Source: Apostichopus japonicus
Taxonomy: Eukaryota; Echinodermata; Holothuroidea; Aspidochirotida; Stichopodidae
Assembly: GCF_037975245.1 (NCBI RefSeq)
Contig: NC_092575.1
Coordinates: 5,757,501-5,821,500, forward strand
DNA: 64,000 bases
Reading direction: 5' to 3'
Below are positions 1 through 13,800 of this stretch, piece by piece. The notes beneath the pieces were generated by a model. The model saw only the letters and a program-made list of their open reading frames with translations, was not told where the DNA came from and did not search any database. Position numbers and translations under genes: made by a program. Each line of letters opens with the position of its first letter. Positions within the stretch are counted from its first letter, which is position 1.

Positions 1-169
1 ACAGGGTATTTTTGTTTTTCTTTCGTTTTTTCATTCAGGAGGCAAGCAACAATGGAATTGGTTAAGCTGATGGTTTAGTTCGTGCTGGATATACTGCATT
101 TTCATTTAATATTTCAAAGTTCTATACATCACTCTTCGCATTTACTTGGAAATACTTTTTTTGACTTAC

Positions 170-310
170 ATGCATGAAGCTTATAGAGTAACCGCACGCT
201 GAAGTCGTACAGCTGTCCCGAATCGACGACCACTGGAATAAGAGGGGCCAGACGACACTGACCCGAAGCTGTAGTAGAAATGTTCTTCGAGAGGTCGAAG
301 GAGCCAAAGA
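170..310 (-). CDS. HIP1R: HIP1R coding exon 8 (last one in window)
   Basis: 141 nt after a TTTCACAG acceptor, encoding [13 protein letters not shown] and [28 protein letters not shown], then CAT GCA T|GTAAGT. The [10 protein letters not shown] motif is highly conserved. No following exon is recognisable in bases 1-169. Confidence 0.92.
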
Positions 311-935
311 CTGTGAAATTAAAGAAATTAAAAATATGAAAAAAACAGGAGATATTGACAACATTCTGGCAAATGTACTGTACGGAAAAAAATTACCGGA
401 AATTTCTATTTTAATAGTGACCATAACTGAATACCTTTTTTAGCAGATAACTCTCCATACAAAACAAAGAATTTGTACTCCTTGGAAATTTATCAAGAAG
501 CGAAAGCTATGACCTCCATACATACTTCTACTTAACTGTGTCCATGTGATGAAACATCGAGTACTGAAGCAGATTCTCAAATGACTTGCTCGCTAACTTC
601 CATTTAATGAATAATCCAAAATGTGAAAAAAGGGTGACTTAGTGTGATCAATTACAAATTTACATTGAGGTGATACTTGGAAGGGTTAAGAGAACTTGAT
701 AAATAAAATATTTCAATAAAGCCACTCCAAATGGGGAAATAATATCAAACTGTTAAACTAACAGGCAGAAAATAATGTGTGTTTTTGTACTTACTGGCCT
801 CTTCGAGATTGATAAGAGCATCAAGATAATCAAAAATTTCCACTGACATTTGAAACCTGTGAAACAAAAAAAACAAGAACTTTATAATTTAAATCTGCTG
901 CATTTTGTGTGTTCAAATTTCTCATAATATATGTA

Positions 936-972
<37 letters not shown>

Positions 973-1697
973 CCTTACAATTAATTGATATTTTATGGAA
1001 AAACAAATTCATAAACCCCAAAATTGCTACCAAAAGGAAAAAAAAACTGTAAATGCTGCATTATTCCTTGGAATTCCAATCCGATAAAGACTAAAGCCGG
1101 GCATGATGACCTCCAAATTGCAATAACCTATGCACTAATCAAAATACTTCCAATGAAGTAGGTTATGATGCATACTGTACCATCTCCCACACTGTTCTGT
1201 GAACCTGTTGACCGATATTTCGTACATCCACCATGCTAGTTTACACATGACCCTGGATCAGAGATCAGCTTGCATAGCTCGATAGCTTGTTCTGTTGCCC
1301 TGTGTTTATATATTTATTATTGTTGTAAATGTCACATCACCCCTCTTAAACTTACAAATTGTTAATGTCATTTTCAGCTATCTTCTCCAGTGCTGTCTCT
1401 GGGTCAGTGAGTTGCAGGTTCCCTGGGATTGTAGGATACTGCAGAAACAAATGACATTGGAAGAATAGAGGTTATTGCCAAAACTGAGTCAGCAAAACTA
1501 ACAAACAATGGAGATTATTAAAAGAATAATTAATAAAAAACATTCTTCAATAGTTGTATTTATACTATCGTACCATTATGTACGACAGAGTGCTTTGGTT
1601 GTGGAAGCTTTGGATGTGGCTGACTTTTGGTTTCCGTTAATTTCACTTTTTAACAAAACAAACAAACTTTTTACCCTAAATTAACAACAAATATATA

Positions 1698-1740
<43 letters not shown>

Positions 1741-1788
1741 ATATATATATATATATATTTTTATATATATATATATATATATATGTAC

Positions 1789-1820
<32 letters not shown>

Positions 1821-4800
1821 TTATATATATATATATAAATATATATATATATATTATTTATATATATCTATATATATATTTTTCTAAATTCGGCGATAGT
1901 GCGAAATTGAACAATAGTAGAGTGGATATTTGACGCTAAGGCGAAAAAGTTGTTTATATACACACATGTATATAACACCAACCTTACCCCACAAGCACCC
2001 CTTCACAACATTTCAAACTCATCACAATTAATATGCAATGATAACATAAATCAAGACCGTCAAGTACCTACTTCCACACTAACATCCTTCCACTCTTTCC
2101 TTAAATATAAAGAGAGCTCTCTTTCGATCTTGTTCAGAGTAATACCTTTCATCACGTTCAGTGTTTAACACAAACTCAAAACTTAATAACTTCCTGACAA
2201 ATATTTCAGGAAGGAAGGAAATGAATATTTGATGCAAATAACAGCATGAAAAATTAGTTAACAAAATTCAAATGAATCATCTTTTAGTAAACTAGCAATT
2301 AACCTCTGTAAAAAAAAAGAGGAAAAAATAAGGGAAAAATAGGAAAAAAGGTGTTTTTGGTATTGACTTTTGGTACAATCTGGTGGAAGAAAATCTACAC
2401 CATTAAAGGAGAGAGACAACATATGAAAAAAGACATAAAAAATAAAGCATCGCAGAGTCCACCAAAATCACAGCTGTAATAAACAACCCATGTGGTTTAG
2501 CAAATGAATTAAATAAATGCTATGTACATTAAATCTGTGGGACAAAAGATTTCCGTTCTAGAATCTAGGGGATATTCCAGTGGCAGACAATGTCCCAACT
2601 TACCTTGATGAGAAAAATATCTCTACACTGTTTAGACCCCCCCCCCTCCCCCCATCTGAGCATCTTGCTCCCCAAATGGTCGATTGAATGTTACCTATTT
2701 CGACTGGGCGGGAGGGGGTGCTTTAACCCCTTCATTCTGTCAGGGAATTGATCGGCAATAGATGGTCCCTGATGTCATCACAGTAAAAGATGCTGTTCAA
2801 AAAACTTTACTTTCCTCTTATCAACACAGAAATGTCCAACTTAGATTGATGGGTAACATCCATGTTGGTATGAATTTATTGAAACAAATATCAACCACCC
2901 ACTAGGATTGCAGGCTTATCGACACTGTAGTATACGAGGGAAACTGAACACAGATCACCCAAGAGAATATACATCAGCAATGTCCTATTTTTAGACTTAG
3001 GAGGTTGACTTTCCTGTTTCTCGCTTTGATTAGAATCAAATAGCACACTTGTACGGTACGAGTACAGGGAAGAATTTTTCTTGTCACATAGAATTGTGTT
3101 GTTAGTGGGAAGGCAGCCTTATCACTATGGCTATGGTGACGTTGCTCTCCGCGTACTGCGTACACCTACGTATGCGCACAGACTTTATATAAACTTTACC
3201 TTCTGATGGAATTCCAGTTTTGTGAGCAGTAGTTGACAATATATTGAGTTGAGCTTTCCATAGCCTTCCTGTAAATGGGTCTGAAAAGAGAAAGATTTTA
3301 CAATCCAAGTTATAAAACTAAGACATAAAGCCCAAACAACAAGTTCAAACCAGATGTTTAAAAGTGGGGGAACTTTTTTAATTCACGGTAATTTGTCTAA
3401 ATAGCATTTTTGAAGATTGAAAATATTTGTATCAATATGATAACTGTTGGAATTTGATAAGTTTAACACATTTATCATAAACACTATTCATTTATTCCAG
3501 TTAAGTGCAAATAAACTGACATTTAAGCCTTCCTTTATAAATGTCATTTTTTTCCACTAATTCCAACATTTCTAATTTGGGCATCCAGCCTCTGATTTTA
3601 TCAATCAAAAGCAGAAATTTTGGCCAGTGGCAAAAGAGAAAGACTGCAAACATCTCACTCGGATGGAGAACTAAACCAGTTATTCCTTTAAGAAGCAAAT
3701 CAAAAACCCTTCCAAGATTCTTGAGGCACTCTGGTTGTTCTTACATACATATCCAAGCATCAGCAAACACCAGTCATAAGAACTCTTTTTACATCTATGT
3801 AAGACGAGGTATAGGCAGTTACTTCTGAGTTGTTTTTTATCTTCCCTTCACATTTTGAATCTAACTAGAGGATGTGACTCCATAGGAGATGCTTATGATC
3901 TACGTTTTACGATTACGAGGTATTGGCTTGATATTAAAGATCTTAACTTCACCACCACTCCCCACCCCCTCCCCTCATCCCAGAACCATTCTCAATACAT
4001 ACAACTTCAAAAGCAAACTGTGGCACATAAAGTCACTACAGCTAAAACTATAAATATTATTAAGAAATTTATATTATTATAAACAGTATTAAGAAGAGAA
4101 GGTTAATCATGCAGCATGACACTTAAAACTCACCCACATCTTTCCAAGATCAGAGATGAATCTCAGGTGTTTCTGAGCTTCTGGAAGTACCTTTGAGTGA
4201 AAACAAAGTATAGATTAGAATTTTGTTAGTCTCTATAGAATTCAATATTATTGGGAAAATATTAAAGGGAAAATACCTGAAATGTAGATAGTTAAGAGCA
4301 CTAATTATTAATGGATCACAATTTGTTTCTTTGCTTTGCTTTCTTGTAGGGATACTACAAACACTACATTTTGTAAAATCCTTTACTTTTTCCTAACAAA
4401 GCTGTAAACAAGCCACCTCCTTAAAATGTTACCATAAAACTACGTTTGGAAAGTGTTAAATACTTTTCACAGTCAGATGCCTCCATCCAAGCTTTTTGAT
4501 TCAGACCACAAGAAATCCCAGCATTTATGGTCAAAAACCCAGGACAACCATGTGTTTGACCTAATCCAACAGGGTGTAAAACAGTGACTTCATGTTATTT
4601 ATACCCCAGATTTGGAGGGGAAAAAAGACAAGTAACAAAGTACAAAAACACCAGAAGCTGTGTGTGGATAATTAATGTCTCAAATGCAGTGAAAATTTGA
4701 TCTAGTTCAGCCCTACACAAACCTACAAAAGTTATTCACTTTTAACTAAGGAAAGAACAGGTATTCCCCCCCAAAATTCAACCCATTGTAACTTATAACT

Positions 4801-7800
4801 GTTAAGGGTATCAAACGATTTGTATCGTTAGCATTAATATACGTACTTATTGTCAACATTTAAGCTTTCTGACTGAATGCACTGTGTTACCATGGAAGCA
4901 TTACCTGGACAGGATGACACTGTACTATACTCATGCTGTTACGTGTCATTTCGAGCCGTATTTATGCATTCCACATCTTAACTGTTTAACTAATCCCATT
5001 CAGATTTTACATGATTGTTCCCTAACAATCACATTATTATGAGTGAGGTACCCCTTTTGCAAAGAATGGGGGGGACTTAAAAAATTTGGTTTAAGAAAAT
5101 GGCAAGGAACAAAGGCATGCTTTTGTAACAAGGGATTTTCCATGTTCGTGATGGAATGATTAGTATAGTATTAATATGTAAGCCATGTCATAGTCTGACA
5201 GTATACTGCATAAATCTAACCCAAGAAATTATTCTGACAAATGATGTTGCATCAAACACAATTTAGACACACCATGAAAATCTGCATTGGTTAAATTCTA
5301 TGTCTGAAATATACGGTAGGATTTGTAAACAACATCTCACACGCCAAGGTAACAAAGCTGGCTGGTTCGAGATGTCGCGGGATGTTTACGGCCACTGTGA
5401 TGTGGGGTCAAATATAATTTGTAAAATTAAAATCTATTTTGCCCTTTTAAATTTAAGCAGTTCAGTATCGACATCTGGACCAAAAATTTGAAAAAAACAA
5501 AAAGATTTTCCATGACAAATTGGTTAAGTAAAAACTAGGGAACAATTTAAATGTTTTCATCTTGCACTGAAATTTAGAACGTTTGATATTTTTGTCTTTT
5601 ATCATATTATAACTACTGAAAATAAATTCAGTGTTGGTGATAAACCTTTGCAATTCTACAGTGGATTTTAGCAATTTGGTGAAATATTTAACCATGTTCA
5701 CATTAATACCAGTTAAATTAGAGGCCTAATGTTATAAGTTAATAGGGTCCATCGTACGATCCACACTCCGTCCTAGCTGGCCGATGACGTTCGATTCGAT
5801 CGGTGGTGAACTGCTTACCTTTTCGTGGCCCTGCTGCAAGAGTTTGTGCAGAGTGTGACAGAATTTCCAACAGCTGACTTGGTTCCCTTGAAGAGGTGTT
5901 CTGGTTGCTAGGGTCCAGAAGGTACTCATCCCTTTCTCCTGGAATGTTCCCATAATGACACCTGAACATTCAAGTCAAGGCAAATTATGGTGTCACAACC
6001 AATTATTGTGTTTAAATGTTTTGTCATTTTTTAAATTTTTGATTACCATATAATGCATGAATGTTATTAACAACATAAGAAATAAGAAATGCTTTGCAAA
6101 TTAACAAAATTTAATAAATGATGTAAATTGCTATTTACATATTCAAACACGCTATAAAGTGAAGCTGTTCTGTTTTGTCACTTTTCTTGTTTTACAATAT
6201 ATTGTATGAATATTGCATGTTATTAACAATATAAGAAAAAGAAATGGCTTGCAAATTAACACAAATAAATTATGTAAATTAATATTTTCATATTTAAACA
6301 GACTATACAGTTAAGCCATAGGGAGAAGCATCGCTTGCTGATAACAGCAATCGGTAAGTCACAACATAAATAATGAAAAAAATCAGGTAATTTCTACATT
6401 AAACGCAATTGGCTGCCAGAGTGGGCATACAGTACTGGCCAACAGATATATGCTAGCAAGTCAAATAATGGTCACCGCTGCACACAGTTTCAACAAGTAG
6501 ACTATCAACTGTGACATATATCCAAGGTCTAATTGACAGCACGCTTGAAACACAACAGGCCAGTAGCAATGAATTCATTAAGGAAAACACTTCAAAATAG
6601 TACGAAGGTCAACGTTCCACAAAAAGACTGTACTTTTTTACCTTCAAGTTCACTCAAGCCTCCTGCTTCCCTTTAAAGTGAAAGTATGGGAACACAATTG
6701 AAGAGGTCTCCACAACATCACACCTGGTATGCCTTTTTCCACAAACTATCTTATAAATACATGTTACTCTCAATGAAAACCTCCAAAGGCAATGCAAATT
6801 CTCAAGGATGTCATTGACATACAAAGAATCATGAAAACCAAAATGACCTTTTCCATGGTTTGCTTTTTAAAAGTCTTTACTTTAATATTGCAACTATTGT
6901 TTCTAGTTCTTTCAACTTTCATTCAAATCGAGGACAATATGTCCCCCGCAACTTGTCTTGTGGCCTTTGGAAAATTTTGAAAGACACTTCAGACAAAGAA
7001 AAAAAAAAATAAAACAACAATGCTATCAGTGCAAAGATGGAAGTACAGTAACTTATGTTATCTATTATCAGACTTACAGAATAGTGATGCCATGTAGGTG
7101 ACACGGCTTCAACCTACATGTCACATTAGGGAGATATGCAGGTTGGTATTTGGGGACGAACTGTATGGGGTGGTGGGGGGGGGTACTTGCAGAGCTACCT
7201 GTACCCATTGATATACATAACCGCCTTTCCAACTAACATTTGCTTTCAGTTCTATACTGATGGACCACTCACTCTCATGGTTCAAAGGATACTTGCATCT
7301 GAGTATACAGCAAATAGTACACTACAGAATGCTATATATTAGTGTTATTACATACTACACTATACTACATACTAAACTATATAATATAGTATATACTATA
7401 CTATATATATACTATAAGCTGCCTTAAAATATATTGTCTTATCAGCTATGAACACCACTAACTCCATTGGTCATATATACGTTTGTACTCCCTAAATGAT
7501 ACATGTGACCCCTATTACAGGCACCCCATACTGGGAGAAATCCTGACATATACTGTAACTATGTTTGTTAAATAGTACATTAACTTCAAGAGATATTCCT
7601 ACGATACTACAGTATCACAGCAGGTTAGTGGCAGCACCTCTGTTACACTTTCCATCTTTGGCATTCTTTCAGTGCACTCTATAATATCAGTATCAAAATT
7701 ATGTTTAAAGTTGACACAGTTCTCGAAACATTAACAGATTGTCAAATTTGAACTTTGATAGTTTTGTGAGCAGGCCTTTGACATTCAGACTACTTACTGT

Positions 7801-10800
7801 CTAAACACTGGTGAACTTCATGGTTTGCCAGAAGAAACACAAATGGCACTTTCATGTTAGATATTTGAAAAGGAAATAAACACATGATTAATAGGTTAAC
7901 GTTCTACACTAAAGACTTGGCATGAAATTAAAAGAAGTCCTGTTTTACCGCTAACTTAAAAGCAGCAGATATTATTGAACTGCTCCCATGCAAGCCTATA
8001 CAATAATACGCGCCCTGTAATTCAGGAAAATGCCAGTTGGAATTTCACTTTTTTAAATAGCTCCTGGTGCATTTTGGAGGTACAGTTTCTATTTGTTTGG
8101 CAAGTAGCCAAAACTGTGAAATTCTAGGCCTGGTGAGTTCCCCATTTGATAGGCTTTCCCTCTACATTAGTTACAAGACAATGTTGCATTGTTTTTGGTC
8201 GTATTTCCGTTGGACATGATTACAGGAAACACAGCCAATAACATCTACCATGCATTAGGTGTTGGATTTCTCCACCACTTGTCCTACAGTATAACTTACT
8301 AGTACTCATATAAACCCACATCGCGGGTTATTTTCGATCTTGTACCGTAAATTTATAACATCTACAGTGTTACGAAAAACATTAAGCATACAAAGATGGA
8401 CATGTTATTACAACCGCCATCCATGAAAGGTCATTAAATACATCAGAAAATTTCCCAGTAATAAAACAAATAAATAATATAAACATTTTTATTTACAATA
8501 TTTCAAATTTCCCAGTAATACAACCATAATAATATAAACATTATATAATGTCAACCATGTAATCTTGGAAATGGATACGGATTTATCAAAATTTTTAATT
8601 AGTTTTGCATGTCCCTGGATAATATACTTACGTACATATGTGTATCAATGTTTGTGTTGACCAAATTCTATGAAATTTCCCAGAATTACGACAATTATAA
8701 TATAAACATTATATCATGTCAACCATGTCAACAATGTAATCTCAGAAAATGGATACTGATTTATCATAATCCACAGGTTTGTATGTCCCTGGATCACAAA
8801 CTCACGTACATGAGTGTATCAATGTTTTGTGTTGACCCAATGGTATGAAATCGAATTCGTTATTTTGAAATCCAACCCAGAGAGAGAGAGGGTTGTATTT
8901 ATATGCGTCCTTATCATATCAACAGCTTTTCCTTTCTCAATTGTCTTTAGCATGCTAAAGACTTGCCTAAAATGGTTCTAGATCTTATTTCCTGGTAACT
9001 CTATAAATCCTTCCTGAGATACTACATAGATATGTTGAGACTACTAAGCGAGAAACATTTCCCTGAGAATAAAAAACAAAGTTTAATATGATACGACAGA
9101 GGGAGGGACTGTATCAACAGGGGAGAAACAATTGGACCATGTTTATTTTTTTTAAGCTTTCTTGCATTTACATATTTGAGAGCAATCATATTGTCAAAGG
9201 AAAGTAGTGCAAAATGAACCCGAGCAATGCGACTCGGCATATAAAAAGTTGTCACGACGAGGCTAAAAAAATTTGTCGACGACAACACTAAACCAATGGA
9301 AGTATCTACAATTTTCACAGAATTCTCAGACATTGAGGAGTGACTAGGAGAGTCAGCTCAGTGGTTAACGGTAAGGTCCCCAGTTCGAGGCACTCCAAGA
9401 TTAATGTATGTCGTCTAGTTACACAGTTGTTGACTAATGACAATTCCTAATCATGGACGTTAAAATGAATGTAAGAGACTGACTTCAGTCAGCTTGATAA
9501 GCCAATGAGGCTTCTTCGCGAGTTCCTGCTTGCAGGAGGATCTAAAATACATACATACATACATACAAACATACACATATATCGTGTCTAGCCTTTCTAT
9601 GCTACTTCTCTTATCAATGACTGTACTTTTCATCCCCTTTACAAATGGAGTATCAAACAAATATCGATTGCAGTTCATTAAAAACGCTAATTGCATTTTC
9701 AACGTGAAATCTTCCCATAAACGAAGATGAAGAAAGCCTCGTCACAACATTTATTGAAAGGGCAACTAAAGTAGTTTCAATCAGAGATACATTCGGATAC
9801 CAGAAAGAGGGGAAAATCTGCTAGTTTTTCGAAACATATACCAACGCTAAGCTAAGGCTGCACGGTAAACCGTAAACTCGTAACTAAAATCAGTTTTAGA
9901 AACTGCAATTTTAACCGGTTTCGTACATTAATGAAAAACAAAACAACTGGAGAAAACAAATCACGAAAAAATTACCCGTAGAATGAGTGAGAATGGCTGA
10001 AATGGTGACCGTGGAAGTTGTTAACACTGCAGAAAGTTGTACACGTACTAAACAGGTTGGAAGGTACTGATAAGAGACACTTATTTCTACAGAGGCCACC
10101 AAAAACAAGACCAGCGGTATGTGTTAAATGCGCCATGTCAGAGCTAATTTGAGCGGTAATAACTCAATAAAGTTGTACATGTACACATCAATACATCAAT
10201 AACTACCATCATACTACACAGATTCATTCCCAAATAATCAGTTTTTCAGTGATTGCTTGGCTGACAGTCTGTAACCGGCTGTCTGCAAATATTTTAGCTT
10301 CACTATATTCATATATACGCAAATCCCTTTGTAAACAACTGGTCAGCCTATCCTATGGCTTACTGTGCACAATTCATAACATTAGGATAATCTGCCACAA
10401 TTTTCGTCACAAAACATGGGAATGAATCATGAGAAGAAAGATGGATATATATTCCAAATAACTAACAAGAATTTTGACCTTAAAATTTACCGCAAGGTAA
10501 AGGGAAATATCTGGCAATGATGTATGTGCAGCTGCTGAGTCAATAGCCACCTGGGCCCTCATAAGGATCTGGCCGGTAAGTGAACCCCTCTCCTCCCCCT
10601 CCCCATTGATCTGAACTTCCATCCTACGCCTCTGATAATATATGAATGTATTTGTATATCTGGCGTGGTGAGAGGTGTACCCCACACACGAGAACCTCTT
10701 TATGTGCATTAATGTAAAGGATACGCCGGACATGTTTCTCTTTGGCTGGGTTCTCCTGGCCATTAATGGCTTTGTTAATGCTTGTTGTCTGAAAGAGAAA

Positions 10801-13800
10801 AATAACAAATTTTGGTTACTAAAAATCATTACGAATTCAATCATTAGCGCACTATTATTGAAGAAGCAGCTCATAAACTGCTTAAGTAGATACCAGTTCA
10901 GATGCATTGTAAATCAACAATGGAATCTATACTTTAAGAGTGAAAATGGTGCATTCTTTAGGTTTATTTAGAGTAAGACTATAAATTAGTTCTACACTTA
11001 GGTCTAAATGCAAGGTTGTGCTCACACAATATTTCAAACAACCCAGTTTTCGACTGAGGATGGAGGTGGGGCCAAAGACCCATCCTCCTCCCACCCCACC
11101 CCCATTCGTTTTTGCTCACACCACCACAGCAACCCAATTTCACTATTATTCAAGGATCCCCATTACCATATTAGATGAGTATATACACAGTATATTCAAC
11201 TTTTATGCCAACATGACTTTGTGTCATGCAGTACTGTGCATTGTCAAATTTGACTCTTAAAGATCCAGAAGTGAACTTTGACCTCAACAAACTGACATTG
11301 AAGCTTTAAACCTTACCTTCTATAATGTGACTCAGTATTTAACAATATAAGAATGAGCCACTATGATGCATTCTCTTAGCTTCATATCTGTGAAGTAGCA
11401 TAATGACCGGTCATTTAATAGTGTGGTTGCACATTGCTCAATTTACACAACCTTAATCTTTTAATCCTTTACCCCCAACTAAGACACTAAGTAATGTACT
11501 AAGCCAGGGTTCATTAGGCTCATGTGTAGCCAAAAGTGCTTCTGTCATTCCTACAGTGGAAGAATAAATGATAAGAACAGTGCTGATTTTTGTGTCAAAT
11601 TACCAAAAATGATAACACTTAGAAGAACTTTTGACCTAAACTCCTGAACACAATAAACTACAAAAAAGTAAGAAGTAATTTAAGAATTTGAACAACTGCT
11701 GTAGGCCATGCAACTTAGCATGAGGAATTTGTTTTGTTTTTTTCTTTGTGCATCTTCTGAAATCTCCAATTGGTCAGTCCATCTCCAATTGATTATCAAA
11801 TACCAAAAGTTATTTAACTGTTTGAGGCGATGCAAAAAGTTTGTAAGATGTGGATAGAAAGACTAACACACACAAACAGACAGACAGATGCCACTTGATA
11901 GTCTTTGCAAACACACTTATGCTTATAAATATGCAATTAGTATGAGCAAACAGGCTACAGTACGGTCTTGTCTTTAAACCTACCATTTATTGTAAATCCC
12001 TGTTCTAAAGAAGTTCCCTTTCTTAAACATGATTCCCACACATGTATGGAAAACAAGGTTGTATTGTTACTTTTAAAGTACTCCATGAAAGTCTCCCACA
12101 CTAAAGCTATAATTTACCACACACACACTAGCTACTCCACTGCATAATTTCCACTAGGCTGGTACAGTAGTTAATAAGTTATGTACATTAAATAGCCAAA
12201 GACTTTCTAGTACAGTGTACCTCTTTAAATCAAGATGTAACTGTCAGGAATGACTCACTGGAAACATTCAGCCGGGAGACGAGGAAACATGGCATAATAA
12301 ACTGGAAATGTTTGACAAAATGTCATATTTAAGATTGACATCTAGACACACACACACACACATGCTCAGAGATCTGTGTTTACTTGTCAGAGTTATTTAT
12401 AATATGAGACGTGATGACTTATATCAAGGGAGACACTACAGTACTGCAACTCAGCAATCATTCAGGTCTCTATGATAGGTTAAACTTTGATGAATGACTT
12501 CCACATAAATATACTCACTGGATACAGTAGCTAAGGGAAGATCTTATTCAATTCAGAGATTATCACAGGTTCAATTTCTTCACACTCAAGGCTGGAGACT
12601 TGAGCAAGTATACATATTAAATAATACTATTAATAATCCGCAGCTATTTTAATGACGCTTGAAGCGACCAGGAATTTGCCAAGTGAGGGGCGAAAATGTA
12701 GGCCAACTATCAGAGCCGTAGATATGGCATTGCAAACTATCTAAGCGTAGCGTACAAGAAAATTTTGGCCTCCCAGATTGCTGGAAATGGCACTTCCCAG
12801 GCCTCGTAAGTTGCATCTTATCATTTTCTCTTTTGAAATTACTAGCGATATCATAAAAACATTTAAAAGAAATTTAAAAAATATGCTCAAGGGCTGCCCC
12901 CCTTGGATACGCGCCTGACCACAAATGTGGGAGAAACCCGCAAGGGCTTATGGATTACATGTCGGGTGGCTTCCAATTCAACATGTTTAACTCTTATTTG
13001 GAAACTCTTCAATTTATAAAGTCGTTTCAGATGGAAAAACTGTAGATTGCTCTTGGATGAAACACCCACCTTACTATGACCCGGCCGGGGAATCAAACCT
13101 GGAACCTCCCGATTGCTAAGCCTCATTGCTTCAAATGCCACCGCCTTTATCCACTCTGCCACAGCACCGGTATCATATATCACCTATCACTACATCCAGC
13201 CACTTCAATTTTTAATGGCCTTTTTTTATTTATTATGTTTATTTTGCTGTTACGGAGACGGGGGGGGGGGGGGGGGGGTTTGAAGCTGATCTAAAAAATG
13301 ACCAAAATGATGGGGCGTCGGTTTCGGTGTGAACACTGCTAACATGCTCCGTCGAAAATGCGACAAGAAAAACAAAGAGAAAGTCAACGGTTTCGGAACA
13401 TATTGGCACTATGCCATGACACAATTACCAAACAAAATGACATCCCCAGACACGACCATTCAAACAGAATTTATCACCTCAATGTAGCAAGATGATTCTT
13501 AGCCGTTTGGAGGAGTCATTCATCGGGAACCTCGAGAAGATTTCTATCACATCCTTAAGATGACACACTTTCGGTGATAAGTGTCTTCTTTTCGTGGGGA
13601 ATACAGATTAGCAAACGAGAGCTCAGACAGATGATAGGCTGATTCTCTCCAGTGTTCTGAGCTAAGACTCAAATCTCTTGCTGGGGATTCCCTATCAGAA
13701 TCGTCCTTGAGCCAATCAGATAAATTCGGTTTAAGTACAGGTACAAGGCACTCGGTCGGTCAGACCGTCCATGACACGCTAATCTCTTTGACCAGCCAAC

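Larger units (their letters stand above)
311..5818. other. HIP1R introns 3-7
   Basis: Introns between HIP1R exons 3 and 8. Apart from the exons they hold AT microsatellites near 925-970 and 1690-1881 and short C-rich runs near 2637. No other gene, RNA or complete mobile element is recognisable. Confidence 0.6.
5962..10724. other. HIP1R intron 2
   Basis: 4.8 kb intron containing a diverged tandem duplication (6054-6308), another tandem duplication (8448-8852) and one tRNA-derived SINE (9346-9580). No protein-coding signal was found. Confidence 0.6.

Noticed and set aside
1697-1933. Tyr/Ile-rich ORF
   Set aside because: Translation of a (TA)n microsatellite.
10494-10570. Possible HIP1R exon on the minus strand ([20 protein letters not shown]) with AG and GT borders
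   Set aside because: Exons 2 and 3 on either side join directly in phase and match the family without it; this peptide has no place in the ANTH domain.
13076-13172. tRNA-Ser or tRNA-Leu gene on the minus strand
   Set aside because: The A and B boxes are followed by a non-tRNA body and the acceptor stem does not pair; better explained as a SINE head.
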